A stretch of 64,000 bases of DNA, taken from NCBI RefSeq assembly GCF_010646885.2, contig NZ_CP050700.1, positions 5,021,001 through 5,085,000 on the forward strand, read 5' to 3'. The notes under the pieces were generated by a model. It did not search any database, was not told the origin of the DNA, and was given only the letters and a program-made list of their open reading frames with translations. Source of the DNA: Desulfopila sp. IMCC35008 (GTDB taxonomy: Bacteria > Desulfobacterota > Desulfobulbia > Desulfobulbales > Desulfocapsaceae). The translations under genes were made by a program, and so were the position numbers. Of this stretch, positions 63,935-64,000 are shown piece by piece (position 1 is the stretch's first letter; each line of letters begins with the position of its first letter).

Positions 63935-64000
63935 TTAAAACCCGATATCCACATAGACGGCTGTCCCTTGTGTCGAGCCAAACGATCCAATGAGTTGCCG
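63935..64000 (-). CDS. C-terminal end of a probable outer-membrane protein (partial)
   Basis: Minus-strand frame open to the window edge, ending in a stop at 63935. The last residues are GSTQGTAVYVDIGF, an alternating hydrophobic strand with terminal Phe, as in BAM-recognised outer-membrane beta-barrels. Only 21 residues are visible, so this is tentative. Confidence 0.4.
   Translation of the reverse strand, partial: RQLIGSFGSTQGTAVYVDIGF

Noticed and set aside
1..64000. CRISPR arrays, rRNA, tRNA or complete insertion sequences
   Set aside because: No regularly spaced direct repeats, no cloverleaf with conserved T-loop and no transposase frame were found by eye.

Overview
The window looks like chromosomal DNA from an anaerobic Desulfobacterota (deltaproteobacterial) organism, most likely a Desulfobulbales-type bacterium. 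This is inference. It rests on a four-subunit 2-oxoacid:ferredoxin oxidoreductase, a tungsten-type aldehyde:ferredoxin oxidoreductase with a MoaD-like partner, a sigma-54 regulator next to a probable selenoprotein, and moderate GC. I see no rRNA, tRNA, CRISPR array or complete insertion sequence.

Layout. 1-2.9 kb: minus-strand operon of envelope proteins of unknown function (secreted protein, lipoprotein, membrane-anchored protein running off the edge). 3.2-8.8 kb: M20 amidohydrolase plus a full branched-chain amino-acid ABC transporter (livKHMGF). 9.2-10.8 kb: a broken tungstate/molybdate-binding protein and a methyltransferase. 11.1-17.3 kb: korDABC, a class III CoA-transferase, an HMG-CoA-lyase-like enzyme and an IclR regulator. 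17.5-23.6 kb: an AT-rich accessory block of exported and membrane proteins with at least one frameshifted gene. 23.9-28.2 kb: polar amino-acid ABC transporter with an M14-type deacylase. 28.2-34.2 kb: thiamine operon (thiBPQ, thiN, MFS) behind a TPP riboswitch, terminator and sigma-70 promoter. 34.4-42.6 kb: BPSS1780/RDD/SpoIIM/DUF4129/DUF4350/MoxR/DUF58 envelope cluster. 42.7-47 kb: MITE-like repeat, ATP-grasp, methyltransferase, PstS remnant, acetyltransferase, flavin reductase. 47.1-50.2 kb: Gfo/Idh/MocA oxidoreductase, aldehyde oxidoreductase and MoaD-like carrier. 50.4-53.5 kb: PAS sigma-54 activator divergent from a multi-rhodanese gene. 53.6-64 kb: secreted protein, cache-AlbA_2 fusion, MscS channel, a decayed CI-like repressor cassette, a decayed kinase, a hybrid histidine kinase, a UPF0173 hydrolase and the tail of a likely outer-membrane protein.

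The most notable item is the rhodanese gene at 52102-53469. It carries an in-frame TGA at 52693-52695, with a SECIS-like hairpin at 52710-52728, and reading continues in the same frame through two more rhodanese domains. The exported protein also has a CxxCH heme motif. A sigma-54 promoter with correct GG-N10-GC spacing and three palindromic operator-like sites lie between it and the divergent activator.

Second is a 143-145 bp palindromic MITE-like element flanked by TA, present in two good copies about 20 kb apart in opposite orientation, with a third degenerate copy. Third is a set of decayed genes, each with one frameshift or stop, confined to accessory genes while the core genes around them are intact.
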